Shown piece by piece: positions 26,603 to 36,565 of a DNA stretch of 64,000 nucleotides (position 1 is the first letter of the stretch; each line of letters starts with the position of its first letter). Origin of the DNA: Flavobacteriales bacterium (GTDB taxonomy: Bacteria; Bacteroidota; Bacteroidia; Flavobacteriales_D; Sanyastnellaceae); contig JAGYJM010000002.1 in assembly GCA_018402085.1 (NCBI GenBank), positions 1,240,001 to 1,304,000 on the forward strand, written 5' to 3'. The notes under the pieces were generated by a model. The model ran no database searches. It was not told the origin of the DNA and saw only the letters and a program-made list of their open reading frames with translations. The translations under genes and the position numbers were made by a program.

Positions 26603-27616
26603 TCAGTTGAAAAACCAGTAGTGCACTCGTGGTTTTAATTGATATGCCTCCAGTTCCTGTTCGATTTCTTTTTGACCGTCAGGGGAGGCTACCACAATGA
26701 TAATCTGAGGGTTCTCGAGTGCAGCGATCGTATCCGTGGCTTGCATGATCACACCGTAGACATCGTGTCCGATTTTGCGTTCATTGTCGCATACCCAGGA
26801 AAACGTTAAGTTCCGGTCAAGGAGTAGCTTAGCCATATCTTTGCCATTGCGACCTGCGCCCCATAGGACGAGCGGACGGTCGGCTTCGCGGTCAATTTCC
26901 AGAAAGTAGCGAAGCTTCATTTCGTAGTAGCGGTTGTCTTTGTACACTTCCCAGGTGCGGGAGATGCGGTCAGAGCGATCGCGCCAGTGGTGCAAGACCT
27001 TGTCAATTCCAATTATGTTGAGCCGGTGACGGTACATTCGAAAAGTGAGGTCGTAGTCTTCTGGGTAGATTTCGGGGTTGAATGCATCAATGGCGTCGAG
27101 GTCATCTTTATGCAGGAGCCAGCAGTGTGAGGGGATGACACACTCGCGATAGATCTCTTGCAGATGCAGTTGCTCTTTTGCTACATGATTCAACCAGCGA
27201 TCGTAACGCTGAAATCCATCACCCACTTCGCCGTCGTCGCAAAAGTGCTCAGTGCCCCCGGCGATGACGTTTCCTTTGCCGTGCTTCATCCATTCAGCAA
27301 CCATCACCTCTAGCTTGTCAGCCGGCATACGATCGTCTGAATCCATACGGTTCATCAGAGGGCCGTTGCAATGCGCATAACCTTCTTTTAGTGCCGGAAT
27401 GAGCTTACGACGTTTGCTGTGCACCAATTTGATGCGCGCATCGCGTTTAGCATAATCAGCTATGATTTCTGGCGTAGCATCGTCAGAGTGATCGTTGATG
27501 GCGATGAGCTCCCAGTTGGTATAGGTCTGCGCGATGATCGAGTCAAGACATTGAGCAATGTAAGGGGCGGTGTCTTTCGCCGCCATGATAATGGATACAA
27601 GTGGCTGTTTGGACAT
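26603..27616 (-). CDS. family 2 glycosyltransferase
   Basis: 337 residues from the chosen start. PLVSIIMAAKDTAPYIAQCLDSI and YTNWELIAINDHSDD form the nucleotide-binding half; NRMDSDDRMPADKL holds the D-x-D motif; YPEDYDLTFRM matches the ED acceptor-base motif. The last 90 residues form a Rossmann-like module (PLVLWGAGRNGKDMAKLLLD) unlike a plain GT2, as in some proteins of surface-polysaccharide synthesis. The start at 27616 begins the conserved fold; a TAnnTTTG-like box with one mismatch lies just upstream. Confidence 0.83.
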   Translation of the reverse strand: MSKQPLVSIIMAAKDTAPYIAQCLDSIIAQTYTNWELIAINDHSDDATPEIIADYAKRDARIKLVHSKRRKLIPALKEGYAHCNGPLMNRMDSDDRMPADKLEVMVAEWMKHGKGNVIAGGTEHFCDDGEVGDGFQRYDRWLNHVAKEQLHLQEIYRECVIPSHCWLLHKDDLDAIDAFNPEIYPEDYDLTFRMYRHRLNIIGIDKVLHHWRDRSDRISRTWEVYKDNRYYEMKLRYFLEIDREADRPLVLWGAGRNGKDMAKLLLDRNLTFSWVCDNERKIGHDVYGVIMQATDTIAALENPQIIIVVASPDGQKEIEQELEAYQLKPRVHYWFFN

Positions 27617-27644
27617 AGCGCAAAGGTCGTGATCTTCTTCCTCC

Positions 27645-27674
27645 AAAAAAGAAAGCCTCCCGAAGGAGGCTTTC
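27645..27674 (-). terminator. rho-independent terminator of the 1236-residue T9SS gene
   Basis: 10-bp stem GAAAGCCTCC/GGAGGCTTTC with loop CGAA, followed on the minus strand by six T. It sits 22 bp beyond the stop at 27696. Confidence 0.85.
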
Positions 27675-27695
27675 ACAATTTGTTTTCACTCAGGT

Positions 27696-30600
27696 TTACC
27701 GTCCGAGTACTACCTTCTTTCGTGTGCCTTGTTGACCATTGGTGAGTTCAACAATATAGACACCGGTGCTGAGTCCTTCTAGCAAAGTAACTTCGCGTCT
27801 TTCAGAACCTGCAGGCAGATTAAACGAATGCACACATCGTCCGCTGATGTCGTAAATGTTCACCAAATGGTTACGGTCGAGCTGTGGAGTCTGAATGGTG
27901 AGCTGAATGCCGGAACTGAACACCTCGAAAGAATCTTGGGTTCTTCCGTTTACACTAACCGCTGATTCTTCTACGATGATTTCGAAGGATACCGTTTCAG
28001 TGCATTGCGCATTGTAAGCCGTTACCATGATGGTATAAACACCGGGCTCCGCAACCGCGTACTGCAGTTCACCCATGGTGTTGACCAGGTTGCCGTTGAC
28101 TGTCCAGTACCAACTTTCGGCATTGTCAGTGAAGGCTGAGGCCTGCAGCAATGCGGTTCCGTTCTCAAGCATCACCAGTTCGTTGTAGGCCACTTCAATT
28201 TCAACAGTTTCTTCATCGAAGAGGGAGTACGACTGCATACCGGTGTTGCAAACGGTGGTTACCCACGCTGTGTAAAAGCCAGGGTCGAGTCCACCTATCT
28301 CATAGTCTTGTGCCTGTCCTTCAAAACTATTGATGATGTTGTCGTCGCTGTCTACGAGCTCGATGCTGAAGTCGCCATTTCCGCTCATATCGAAAGAAAG
28401 TACACCTGTTGCGTCTTCATTACAAGAGGCTGGCGTTGTCACTACGGTGACATCAGGATTTGTTGGCTCTTGAACGATCAGCTCGAAAGTATGCAACGGA
28501 CACACGCCCGCTTCATCGGTTACGGTGAGCTCGAAGTCACCTGCACCAATGCCGTTGATGATTTGTTGGTTGGTCAGCAAACCGTCAAAGAGGATGGCAT
28601 CGTTGACATCAGTGAGCACAGCGTTAAGCGGGAATACAGAGACGTTGAGTTCAATGGATCCGTTTAGGTCGCCTTCACATTCGGGTGAGGTCGTGGCTGC
28701 AGCAATAGGGTAGGCGTGGTGCAGCATGAGTCGGATATCGTTGAAAGTCTCCTCGAATGTCAGTTCAATGCTTTCTCCTTCTTCAACAGGGTAGAAATCT
28801 CCGGTAAAAAGATCTTCGATGAAAAGACAGCTGAGGTCATCTAAGTTCTGCACTGTTTCAACTGTGAAGGTCACGGTTCCCGGCTCATTGATTTCAAAGT
28901 AGATGCCTGCAGAAGTCTCTGCGCCATTATGAGGGCGACGGTCTACCACAAGCAATTCACCGGTAGAGGCTGTCATAGACATTTCCGGTGCCGCGTTGTT
29001 CATACTTCCGAGGTGCACAGCATCTCGGCCGGGTTCAAAAGCAGCTTGAGCATCCTCTTCGAAGACCAGATGGCTCTCCTGGTAGGTGTTGCCCTGGCTC
29101 AGGCTGAAGGTAATTAATTGATGGTCACCATTTGAACGTTCGAACGAAGTGCCGTTGTCAGACTTGTGGCTCTCCTGCCAAAGTAAAGATGATGGAGTGG
29201 CTATCGTTTGCACCCAGAAACTTTGACTGGAAGCGATGTATCGATTGCCACTTCCAATGCCCAGGTCTGCCGTATAGGTCAGGTAAGCTCCTGATTCGGC
29301 ATCGTATATATAGTAGGTGTCGCCAATATTGGTGGATGCGTCATGCAGTGCCTCGAAATCAATTTCTGAAGGATAAATGTTACTGACCAATTCCCATCCG
29401 TCGTTGGCAGCAACACCAGAGTTGTTATAATTCAGATTGACGGTAACCTCGCCTTGTTGAATCGATCCTGTGACATCAATGTTTTGGCTGGTTGCAGTCA
29501 TGTAGACCATATACCCTCGCTGATGGTCAAGGGCATCTGTCATATCTGCTGCTCCATCCCAGCCATCATTAAGCAAACCAGTGACCGTTTCGTCGTAAAA
29601 TTGAACGTTGTTGAGTTCATAGTTCGGGAACTGCGACCCGGTGAAACCGGTGGTGAAGATGTCGTCATCCCATGCCGCAAGGGTATTGCCGGGCAGCGCA
29701 TTGCCGAGGTTTACCCAGTTCTGAATTCCCGAAGGAATGTAGCGCTGCAGAGTTACTTGACCGCTGAAGGTAGACCCACTTGAGATTTGTCCGATAGACG
29801 CAGTGCGGCTCGCGGTTGAGAGCAAGGTGAGCGTATTTGCGCCCATATTGACATCTCCGTCGTCAAGAATGAGGCGTCCGGTCAGGGATAGGTTACTATT
29901 AACGGATAATCCTGCTGCATTATTCAATGTGATGTCGTTAAGGCTGGCGTCGCTACTTAGGTCTTGAGCCGCAGCACCATTGAATAAGAAACCACCCTCT
30001 GTATCTTCGACCACACCGCCGCTGACGGTCATATCTCCGCGGACTTCAATGGTATGATCTGCGCCGAATTGCAGGTTGCCTGCGCCGTTGGCATCTTCTA
30101 CGGTAAGGTCATCGCAAACAAACCCTGCATCAACGGTCACCGTTTGTCCGTTGCGCACCACAAACGAAGACGCCGCACCGAAGACTGCAGACAGTCCTGT
30201 GCCGCTTGCCGGATCAGGGTTCCAGATAGCTCCGGAGCTGTTTCCGCTAGCCACCGAGTACCAGACGTAGGTACAGGAGCCGTCGTCAGTTGTTGCAGTA
30301 GCATCATAATTTGTTGCATTCGAATTGGTACAACCGGGAATGTCGGCCGTAACGCAGAAGCTTTCTGTTACAGATGAGCCGAAATCAGGGCTCGCCATTT
30401 GAACAAGCACGGTTCCATTCTCATTCGTCACAGAGTAGTTGCCATCTGTGGTGCACTCTTGGTATTGCGAACCAAACATACCATCACCAAAGGTATCTTC
30501 CACTACCCATTCGTAGCACCCTACAGGTAGGCAGTATGTCCAGGTGTTGGTTGACTCATTTGCCAGTGTCCCTGAATTGATAAAGTCAATCAGATTGCCA

Positions 30601-31406
30601 TTTGCATCTAACAAATCCCAACTGGTTTCATCGCCCCAGCAATCAGTATCAATTTGGAAGGTCACGTCAACACATTCACAGGTGCCGTTGGTCCAGGTGT
30701 ACGTTGTAGAAACGCTCCCATCGCTTGTGGTGAAGTAGAATTCGTAGTCAGCATTCGGAGTGGTACCTGTCAAAAACAGATCGTTTGAAGCATCGGCAGT
30801 AATGTTCTGAGCGTTGAGGTCAACGCATGTCCAGGTATTGCCTACCGTCCGGTAGCAGAATTCGGTCACGTTGCACGGCCCATTGATATCGAAATCAAAA
30901 CCAATGGTGGGCGTAGTGCCATTTTGGTCTATCTCGCAATCATCTTGATAAACAACCATGCTGATGGGGGTACAGTCTATGATCTCCGCTTCGATCTCTC
31001 GTATCATGATCTCTCCCCAGCCACCGCCGCTGCCGCAGTTTGGTTTATTCACGTGAATGTCAACATTACCGGTATATGTTGCGGTCCAGCTTATAAATGA
31101 TTTGTTCCCGCAGAAATCGTCGTTATAGGCAAGAAACGTTCCGTCCGTCTCACGCAGTGTGAATTGTGAATTATAAGGAATCTCGGCGTCGTCAGAATTA
31201 CACCCTGAAAATTCATAGGTATTTCCCTGCGTAACCGCTACACGAATAAAACGCCCTGCGGGAAGGGAGCGGTCCTGGAATTGGTTGGTGGGATTGAAAA
31301 TACCTCCTTGCTGTGTGCTGTTATCACACTGTGCGCCAAGGTTTAAGGATACAAAAAGTAAGGAAGCAAGCGGAAATATCCCGCCAAAGAATTGTCGTAA
31401 TGTCAT
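27696..31406 (-). CDS. large T9SS-exported adhesin-like protein
   Basis: 1236 residues. Signal peptide, then a domain rich in Cys and aromatic residues (FRI-like FIRVAVTQGNTYEFSGC), a GCTNSNATNYDATATTDDGSC repeat motif common in marine Bacteroidota, a beta-helix-like stretch (about 400-560), further Ig/PKD-like domains (EPTNPDVTVVTTPASCN), and a C-terminal type A sorting domain (LVNIYDISGRCVHSFNL, STGVYIVELTNG, KKVVLGR). It should be exported by the T9SS and anchored or released at the surface. The N-terminal domain may bind a ligand. No enzymatic motif seen. Confidence 0.85.
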   Translation of the reverse strand: MTLRQFFGGIFPLASLLFVSLNLGAQCDNSTQQGGIFNPTNQFQDRSLPAGRFIRVAVTQGNTYEFSGCNSDDAEIPYNSQFTLRETDGTFLAYNDDFCGNKSFISWTATYTGNVDIHVNKPNCGSGGGWGEIMIREIEAEIIDCTPISMVVYQDDCEIDQNGTTPTIGFDFDINGPCNVTEFCYRTVGNTWTCVDLNAQNITADASNDLFLTGTTPNADYEFYFTTSDGSVSTTYTWTNGTCECVDVTFQIDTDCWGDETSWDLLDANGNLIDFINSGTLANESTNTWTYCLPVGCYEWVVEDTFGDGMFGSQYQECTTDGNYSVTNENGTVLVQMASPDFGSSVTESFCVTADIPGCTNSNATNYDATATTDDGSCTYVWYSVASGNSSGAIWNPDPASGTGLSAVFGAASSFVVRNGQTVTVDAGFVCDDLTVEDANGAGNLQFGADHTIEVRGDMTVSGGVVEDTEGGFLFNGAAAQDLSSDASLNDITLNNAAGLSVNSNLSLTGRLILDDGDVNMGANTLTLLSTASRTASIGQISSGSTFSGQVTLQRYIPSGIQNWVNLGNALPGNTLAAWDDDIFTTGFTGSQFPNYELNNVQFYDETVTGLLNDGWDGAADMTDALDHQRGYMVYMTATSQNIDVTGSIQQGEVTVNLNYNNSGVAANDGWELVSNIYPSEIDFEALHDASTNIGDTYYIYDAESGAYLTYTADLGIGSGNRYIASSQSFWVQTIATPSSLLWQESHKSDNGTSFERSNGDHQLITFSLSQGNTYQESHLVFEEDAQAAFEPGRDAVHLGSMNNAAPEMSMTASTGELLVVDRRPHNGAETSAGIYFEINEPGTVTFTVETVQNLDDLSCLFIEDLFTGDFYPVEEGESIELTFEETFNDIRLMLHHAYPIAAATTSPECEGDLNGSIELNVSVFPLNAVLTDVNDAILFDGLLTNQQIINGIGAGDFELTVTDEAGVCPLHTFELIVQEPTNPDVTVVTTPASCNEDATGVLSFDMSGNGDFSIELVDSDDNIINSFEGQAQDYEIGGLDPGFYTAWVTTVCNTGMQSYSLFDEETVEIEVAYNELVMLENGTALLQASAFTDNAESWYWTVNGNLVNTMGELQYAVAEPGVYTIMVTAYNAQCTETVSFEIIVEESAVSVNGRTQDSFEVFSSGIQLTIQTPQLDRNHLVNIYDISGRCVHSFNLPAGSERREVTLLEGLSTGVYIVELTNGQQGTRKKVVLGR

Positions 31407-31504
31407 AGTGTCTCAGTTTCTCGTTCACAAAAAATCTTTCCCTCGTTGAGACGTGCAAATCAAGCGGTTTAAGAGCGCTTATCAGAGACGTTCGTAGAGC
31501 AATG

Positions 31505-31512
31505 CAAAGATA
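31505..31512 (-). promoter_or_regulatory. -7 box TATCTTTG for the T9SS protein gene
   Basis: Exact TAnnTTTG on the minus strand, about 98 bp before the start, so this gene has a real leader, unlike its neighbours. Confidence 0.45.
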
Positions 31513-31602
31513 CTCTCAGAATACGCCGCTTACCTTTTTTGCCGGTCATTAATCGACGTGAAGCAGGTATTCATCGATGATTTGTTTGTGTTTGACGTGA
31601 AA

Positions 31603-32634
31603 CTAATGATGCTCCTTGGCAGCTTGCACCAAAAAAGCGCGAAGGTCTTCGAGCTGCTGATTGCTCATGCGGTCAGCGGTGTAGAGTGGCATGTACTGAC
31701 GGTGTCCGGGTTCAGCGTAAGTGCCGTGTCGAATGATGTCGTAAAGGGCGTACGGACTATCTTTCCAGATGTTCTTGGCGAAGAGCTTGTACGATTTCTT
31801 TGAATGGTCGAGCACGAAGAGCGACGGACCACCATAGCGGTGGCAAGTCATGCAGCTTTTATCGTAAATCATTCGTCCGACATCAGGGTCTCCCGGTTGG
31901 GTATCCGCATAGCCTTTCCATCGGTCTTCGGGAGGCTCAACAAAATCGGCAGGTGAGGCGAGGAGGTACTTGCTTTTCAGTATTCGGATAGCCTCTTTTC
32001 GTTGATCGTCACTGTCGCCATCCATCGCTTTTGCGATGAAAGAAAGCTCTGGATCACTCAAATCGAGGTCACCTATATGAAGCTGGATCGTCCAGTAATA
32101 ATGATTGATCGCCTCGGCCTCCCATTCTTCGAGATAGCGTCCGCTCGAGCACTCACGAGCGCAGAGTTGAGTGGCTTCATACAGACTGCTTCGGGCAGGA
32201 TCTACCAGATCACCGTACTTCTGAACGTAATCGTCATTGTACCAGCTCTCACGGTTAACCATGCCCCAAAAGGTGGTTGATTGCAGAAAGGGAAGGTTTC
32301 GCTCAATGGCATATTTCAGCCGATCTTCGGGATTCGGGCGAGCAAGTACCGGATCTTCGCGCACCTGATTGTGGCAATCGGTACAGACATAAATGGCTGA
32401 TATGTACTTTGAATGACCGCCATCAGGCAATTCGGCGCGCCCTTCATGCACCATCTGTTCGCCCATGCGTGCCTTCGTGCTGTCAATTTCAGCGATGTAG
32501 TGCGCCGGTGCTTCTTCGCCAAGCGCCATCAATACATCAATGACGGGGGTCTCCGGAGCGATCGGTGGGGTGTTTGGTCGCCAGCCGAAAGCAGCGATAA
32601 CCAACGCAAGAATGATGAGGGTGCGGTATATCAT
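31603..32634 (-). CDS. exported c-type cytochrome, two CxxCH sites
   Basis: 343 residues with an N-terminal hydrophobic export segment. Haem sites are CTDCH (about residue 90) and CMTCH (about 270); the second lies in a class I-like domain (DPDVGRMIYDKSCMTCH ... HRQYMPLYTADRMSNQQLEDLRAFL, giving the axial Met). It is probably a periplasmic electron carrier or oxidase subunit. Last gene of a four-gene minus-strand operon; overlaps the DUF5777 gene by 4 bp. A palindromic element (32019-32037) encodes IAKAMDG between the haem domains. Confidence 0.82.
   Translation of the reverse strand: MIYRTLIILALVIAAFGWRPNTPPIAPETPVIDVLMALGEEAPAHYIAEIDSTKARMGEQMVHEGRAELPDGGHSKYISAIYVCTDCHNQVREDPVLARPNPEDRLKYAIERNLPFLQSTTFWGMVNRESWYNDDYVQKYGDLVDPARSSLYEATQLCARECSSGRYLEEWEAEAINHYYWTIQLHIGDLDLSDPELSFIAKAMDGDSDDQRKEAIRILKSKYLLASPADFVEPPEDRWKGYADTQPGDPDVGRMIYDKSCMTCHRYGGPSLFVLDHSKKSYKLFAKNIWKDSPYALYDIIRHGTYAEPGHRQYMPLYTADRMSNQQLEDLRAFLVQAAKEHH
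32019..32037 (-). repeat. 19-bp hairpin-GGATG element, copy 10
   Basis: Stem ATCGC, loop AAAA, GGATG on the minus strand; read in the cytochrome gene as IAKAMDG. Confidence 0.85.
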
Positions 32635-33482
32635 TTCGGACCTCTGATTCGGAAATCTCGTGTGATGTTAAAGCCTAGCCCAATGCCGCCGTCAAGCCAC
32701 GACTGGGTCGTCTCGGTGATGAAAATCTTTTCGGTCATACCGAGTGAGTTACTCAGGCTGAGCTGAAACTGGTGTCCTTTTGTTTCAATATCAACGCCGA
32801 TACTCAAGGGCATCGTATACAGATCGGCGAGTTGTCCGTTCGGAATGTAATACCCTTCGGCCTGAATCGCCAGGTGATGGGTCAATTGGTAACGCAGGGC
32901 GCCACCGAGGGCCAGCACATCGTGTGAGATTTCGGGCGTCTCTACCAGATTGCGGTGCACCAGCGTTGGCATGAGCTGGGCAGCAAATGACGGACTAAAT
33001 CTCTTCGCGATCAGTATCTGATGCGTGTAGAAAAGCCGCGAGCTGAAGAAGTTTTCGCGCTCCGGATTCGCCCACTCGAGGGTGTTGATGGCGGTGTTGC
33101 TCATGAGGGTGACGCTGACCGGGCTGCCGCCTTCCTCGCCTTGTACCAAAAGACGGTATTTGGCAAAAGCGTCGTAATGCTTACCGAATGAGGAGCGTCC
33201 GGCGCCCACCGTCAGGCGATCGGTCACACCGTAATCAAGTCCGATGCGAATCGTGCTCTGGTCAAGTCCAAAAAGCTCATAAAATCCACCGTTCAGCGCG
33301 CCGAAGCGGTGCGAAATGATGAATTTCATGCCGCCCTTGAAGTTGTTCTCAACTGAGTGACCATTGATCACACGGGTGTCTTTGAACGTCTGCACCCAGC
33401 CATCGGTCTGGGCGATTGCTGTACTGCCGGCCAGAAGGCTGACAAACAACAGGATTATTGCGGAGCTCCTTGTGCCAGCCAT
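32631..33482 (-). CDS. DUF5777 family outer-membrane beta-barrel protein
   Basis: 283 residues with a signal peptide. FKDTRVINGHSVENNFKGGM, HRFGALNGGFYELFGLDQS and IRIGLDYGVTDRLTVGAGRS are the DUF5777 features; alternating hydrophobic strands throughout suggest a barrel. In Bacteroidota it accompanies haem c proteins, as here. Function unknown. It overlaps the upstream lipoprotein gene by 28 bp and the downstream cytochrome gene by 4 bp. Confidence 0.82.
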   Translation of the reverse strand: MAGTRSSAIILLFVSLLAGSTAIAQTDGWVQTFKDTRVINGHSVENNFKGGMKFIISHRFGALNGGFYELFGLDQSTIRIGLDYGVTDRLTVGAGRSSFGKHYDAFAKYRLLVQGEEGGSPVSVTLMSNTAINTLEWANPERENFFSSRLFYTHQILIAKRFSPSFAAQLMPTLVHRNLVETPEISHDVLALGGALRYQLTHHLAIQAEGYYIPNGQLADLYTMPLSIGVDIETKGHQFQLSLSNSLGMTEKIFITETTQSWLDGGIGLGFNITRDFRIRGPK

Positions 33483-33829
33483 GCTTCAATAAGTTGTTGT
33501 TGACAATCGGGTAGGGGGCCACCTGGCGGCATGCTTTGGGAGATGATCACCACTTCTTCGAAACTGCCGTTGTTCACTTTTGCGAGCACGCCTTCAAAGG
33601 TTTCAAAGTTGCCGTTGGCATTTCCGCCGCTCACGTGGCAGTTGGGTGTTGCGCATGATGCGCTGATGATCGGCTCAATGTGAAAATCGTAAGATACGTT
33701 TTCAGGAACCTCGCAATTATTCTCAGGGTACAACTCTGATTCTACGTCGTAGTAGCATCCTGAGAGGGCCGTGATTGCTATGATCGCCGCAAAAGCGGCG
33801 GATGCGAACTTAGTCGTTCGGTGCGCCAT
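33455..33829 (-). CDS. small lipoprotein with CX4CH haem-like motif
   Basis: 124 residues. Lipobox LSGC follows a signal peptide. SYDFHIEPIISASCATPNCH contains CATPNCH, a C-x4-C-H variant of the haem c site; SMPPGG and the end IEAWLAQGAPQ match the C-terminal helix of Planctomycete-type cytochrome C domains. It is a close relative of each half of the next gene. The signal peptide is encoded in part by a palindromic element (33786-33804), read as SAAFAAI. Confidence 0.72.
   Translation of the reverse strand: MAHRTTKFASAAFAAIIAITALSGCYYDVESELYPENNCEVPENVSYDFHIEPIISASCATPNCHVSGGNANGNFETFEGVLAKVNNGSFEEVVIISQSMPPGGPLPDCQQQLIEAWLAQGAPQ
33786..33804 (+). repeat. 19-bp hairpin-GGATG element, copy 11
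   Basis: Stem GCCGC, loop AAAA, GGATG on the plus strand, opposite to the lipoprotein gene, which reads it as SAAFAAI inside the signal peptide. Confidence 0.85.
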
Positions 33830-34508
33830 TTTGGATCCATTTTTCTAACATCACCAACTTACAATCGGAGAGTGGTGTTCCATTGTACGGCATCAGTGTA
33901 AACCCACCGGTACCGTTGACTGAATTCCAGAGTGAACCATCGAGTGCAATGCCTGCAATCTGATCGTAAGTTACGAGTGTGAGTCCGGCATTCGGATTGG
34001 GTCCGCTGTGGCACCCTTCGCATGAATTCACAAAGAACGGTTCGATGTGTGTACTAAATGCAACATTAATCGTGTCGCAAGATAGCGACTCACACGAGTT
34101 GTTTTGCGCGCCCTGTTCAATCCACCCTGCGATCAGTTGGATCTGCTCGCTCGTCAGCGGATCATTCGGTGGGGGAGGCATGATGTCATCGGGGTCGCTG
34201 TCGGTGATGTTCTCATACACATCGCCATCGCTCAAATCACCGGGCACCACTTCACCACTGCTCATAATGCTGCTGTAGCTGTCAAGCACAATGCCATCCT
34301 CAGCTGTGGCCTGGTCATGACAACCGGGCATGGCGCAACTGCTCTGAAAAATGGGCAGCACTTGCTGCTGAAAGTAGATGGTGTTCGGGTCACAATCATC
34401 TACTTCACTGATGGGGGCGTTCGGGTCAATGGGTATTTGCGGAATGTCATGCTTGCAGCCAAACATCACCGCTGCCAATACCAACGGAAGCCATAAGATG
34501 CGTTTCAT
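33810..34508 (-). CDS. di-haem-like lipoprotein (Planctomycete-type cytochrome C)
   Basis: 232 residues with lipobox MFGC. It holds two repeats of one module: FQQQVLPIFQSSCAMPGCHD (C-x4-CH) with DIMPPPPNDPLTSEQIQLIAGWIEQGAQ, and FSTHIEPFFVNSCEGCHSG (standard CxxCH) with LMPYNGTPLSDCKLVMLEKWIQNGAP. Likely an outer-membrane- or periplasm-attached electron-transfer protein. First gene of the operon running to 31603; overlaps the next gene by 20 bp. Confidence 0.78.
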   Translation of the reverse strand: MKRILWLPLVLAAVMFGCKHDIPQIPIDPNAPISEVDDCDPNTIYFQQQVLPIFQSSCAMPGCHDQATAEDGIVLDSYSSIMSSGEVVPGDLSDGDVYENITDSDPDDIMPPPPNDPLTSEQIQLIAGWIEQGAQNNSCESLSCDTINVAFSTHIEPFFVNSCEGCHSGPNPNAGLTLVTYDQIAGIALDGSLWNSVNGTGGFTLMPYNGTPLSDCKLVMLEKWIQNGAPND

Positions 34509-34573
34509 GGAATCTGATTTCTAAACAAAGGTGGCACTTTGAAAACGGTTAATTATCACGGAAATATCAATTA

Positions 34574-34622
34574 CCGTCAGCCGTCAGCCGTCAGCTGTCA
34601 GCTGTCTGCTGTCTGCTGTCTG
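34574..34622 (+). repeat. heptamer array, seven units CCGTCAG to CTGTCTG
   Basis: Three CCGTCAG, one CTGTCAG, three CTGTCTG in perfect 7-bp phase, between the haem operon and glnS. A second short array, GACCGTTC twice then GAC, follows at 34645-34663. Confidence 0.9.
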
Positions 34623-34680
34623 CACTATGCCCGTCAGACCATAAGACCGTTCGACCGTTCGACTTTCACCCCGAAGTCGT

Positions 34681-34688
34681 TACTTTTG
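34681..34688 (+). promoter_or_regulatory. -7 box TACTTTTG for glnS
   Basis: Exact TAnnTTTG, 17 bases before the ATG at 34706, leaving a short leader that contains GAGG. Confidence 0.55.
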
Positions 34689-34705
34689 CGGCACACATCT
34701 GAGGT

Positions 34706-36385
34706 ATGAGCGAAACCACCGAAAAATCACTGAACTTCATTGAGCAAATCATTGAAGAAGACTTGAAGAATGGGAAGCATGACAAGCGTATCCACACGCG
34801 TTTCCCGCCTGAGCCGAATGGCTTTTTGCATATCGGACATGCGAAGGCGATTTACGTGAACTTCATGATCGCCCAAAAGTACGGTGGTAAAACCAACCTG
34901 CGCTTTGACGATACCAATCCGGTCAAAGAAGACACCAAGTACGTAGAGGCCATCAAGCGCGACATCCAGTGGCTGGGCTTTGAATGGGAAGGCGAGCCGC
35001 TCTACACCTCAGATTACTTTGGCAAGTTGTACGCGTTTGCGCAAGACCTGATCAAAAAAGGACTCGCCTACGTGGATGACCAGAGTGCTGAAGAGATTGC
35101 ACAACAGAAAGGAACACCCACTGAGCCGGGTAAAGAGTCGCCACACCGCAGCCGCAGTGTAGATGAGAACCTCGACTTGCTCGAGCGCATGAAGAACGGC
35201 GAGTTTGACGAAGGCAGCCATGTGTTGCGTGCGAAGATTGATATGGCGCACAGCAACATGCACATGCGTGACCCGCTCATGTACCGCATCAAGAAGGTAA
35301 CCCACCACCGCACGGGTGATGATTGGTGTATCTACCCGATGTATGATTTCGCTCACGGACAATCAGACTCCATTGAAGAGATCACACACTCACTGTGCAG
35401 TCTTGAATTTGAAGTGCATCGACCACTTTACAACTGGTTCATTGAGAAGCTTGAGATCTTCCCAAGCCGACAGATCGAGTTTGCACGACTCAACCTCAAC
35501 TTCACGGTGATGTCGAAGCGAAAACTTCTGCGACTGGTCGAAGAAAACGTGGTTGATGGTTGGGACGACCCGCGCATGCCGACGATTTCGGCCTTGCGTC
35601 GACGTGGCTACACGCCTGAGTCCATTCGTGACTTCGCAGAACGGGTTGGTCTTGCCAAGCGAAACAACATTATAGACCTCGGTCTGCTTGAATTCAGCAT
35701 TCGTGATCACCTCAACAAGATTGCGCCTCGTGTGATGGCGGTATTGCGTCCGCTCAAAGTGGTCATCACCAATTACCCTGAGGGCAAGACAGAGATGCTG
35801 ACCACCGAGAACAACCCTGAAGACGAATCGGCAGGTACACGCGAGTTGCCGTTCGGACGCGAGATTTACATTGAGCAAGAAGACTTCATGGAGGATGCTC
35901 CGAAGAAGTTCTTCAGACTCGCTCCAGGAAAGATTGTGCGTCTCAAGTCAGCGTACATCATTGAATACGTAGACCACAAAAAAGATGCGGTTGGCAACAT
36001 TACTGAAGTCCACGTGAAGTACTTTGAAAACTCACGCAGCGGACAAGATACCAGCGGCATCAAAGCCAAAGGAACCCTGCACTGGGTATCTGCAGAGCAC
36101 GCACAAGACGCAGAGGTCCGCATGTACGATCGACTTTTCAACGACGAAGCACCTGACGGACATAAAGGCCGCGACTTCATGGAGTTCCTCAATCCGGATT
36201 CGCTCGAGATCATCACGAACGCCAAAGTTGAACCATCATTAGTGGAAGCCAAAGAAGGCGACCGTTTCCAGTTCCAGCGTCTCGGATACTTCTGCGTTGA
36301 CAACACCTACAGCGAACCGGGCAAACCTGTCTTCAACCGCACCGTGACCTTGAAAGATGCGTGGGCTAAAATGCAGAAACGGTAG
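34706..36385 (+). CDS. glnS: glutaminyl-tRNA synthetase
   Basis: 559 residues, the usual length. [20 protein letters not shown] carries the HIGH motif (42-45), FDDTNP follows, and [17 protein letters not shown] carries the KMSKS-like loop (MSKRK). [23 protein letters not shown] and the C-terminal beta-barrel anticodon-binding domains are complete. It attaches Gln to tRNA-Gln. Having GlnS means Gln-tRNA can be made directly. Codon use appears more biased than in the neighbours, as expected for a highly expressed gene. Confidence 0.97.
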   Translation: MSETTEKSLNFIEQIIEEDLKNGKHDKRIHTRFPPEPNGFLHIGHAKAIYVNFMIAQKYGGKTNLRFDDTNPVKEDTKYVEAIKRDIQWLGFEWEGEPLYTSDYFGKLYAFAQDLIKKGLAYVDDQSAEEIAQQKGTPTEPGKESPHRSRSVDENLDLLERMKNGEFDEGSHVLRAKIDMAHSNMHMRDPLMYRIKKVTHHRTGDDWCIYPMYDFAHGQSDSIEEITHSLCSLEFEVHRPLYNWFIEKLEIFPSRQIEFARLNLNFTVMSKRKLLRLVEENVVDGWDDPRMPTISALRRRGYTPESIRDFAERVGLAKRNNIIDLGLLEFSIRDHLNKIAPRVMAVLRPLKVVITNYPEGKTEMLTTENNPEDESAGTRELPFGREIYIEQEDFMEDAPKKFFRLAPGKIVRLKSAYIIEYVDHKKDAVGNITEVHVKYFENSRSGQDTSGIKAKGTLHWVSAEHAQDAEVRMYDRLFNDEAPDGHKGRDFMEFLNPDSLEIITNAKVEPSLVEAKEGDRFQFQRLGYFCVDNTYSEPGKPVFNRTVTLKDAWAKMQKR

Positions 36386-36471
36386 GGACGCGATTTATCG
36401 CGTCCGGATTGGTTGCGTCTGTAATCATCACTTCTTGTCTGCTGCCAGGCGGGTCTGCACTTAGCGAAATA

Positions 36472-36517
36472 GTCTGGAGTCTGGAGTGGGCTAACCGCAG
36501 TCCGCTGACGGCTGATG
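36472..36517 (+). repeat. heptamer units left of the IS3 element
   Basis: GTCTGGA twice (36472-36485), then GCAGTCC, GCTGACG and GCTGATG (36497-36517), running up to the left end of the IS3 element. Confidence 0.75.
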
Positions 36518-36565
36518 ATGACCAGAAAAAGTTGACACTTTTTGAGCCATAAAAGAGACAGATTT

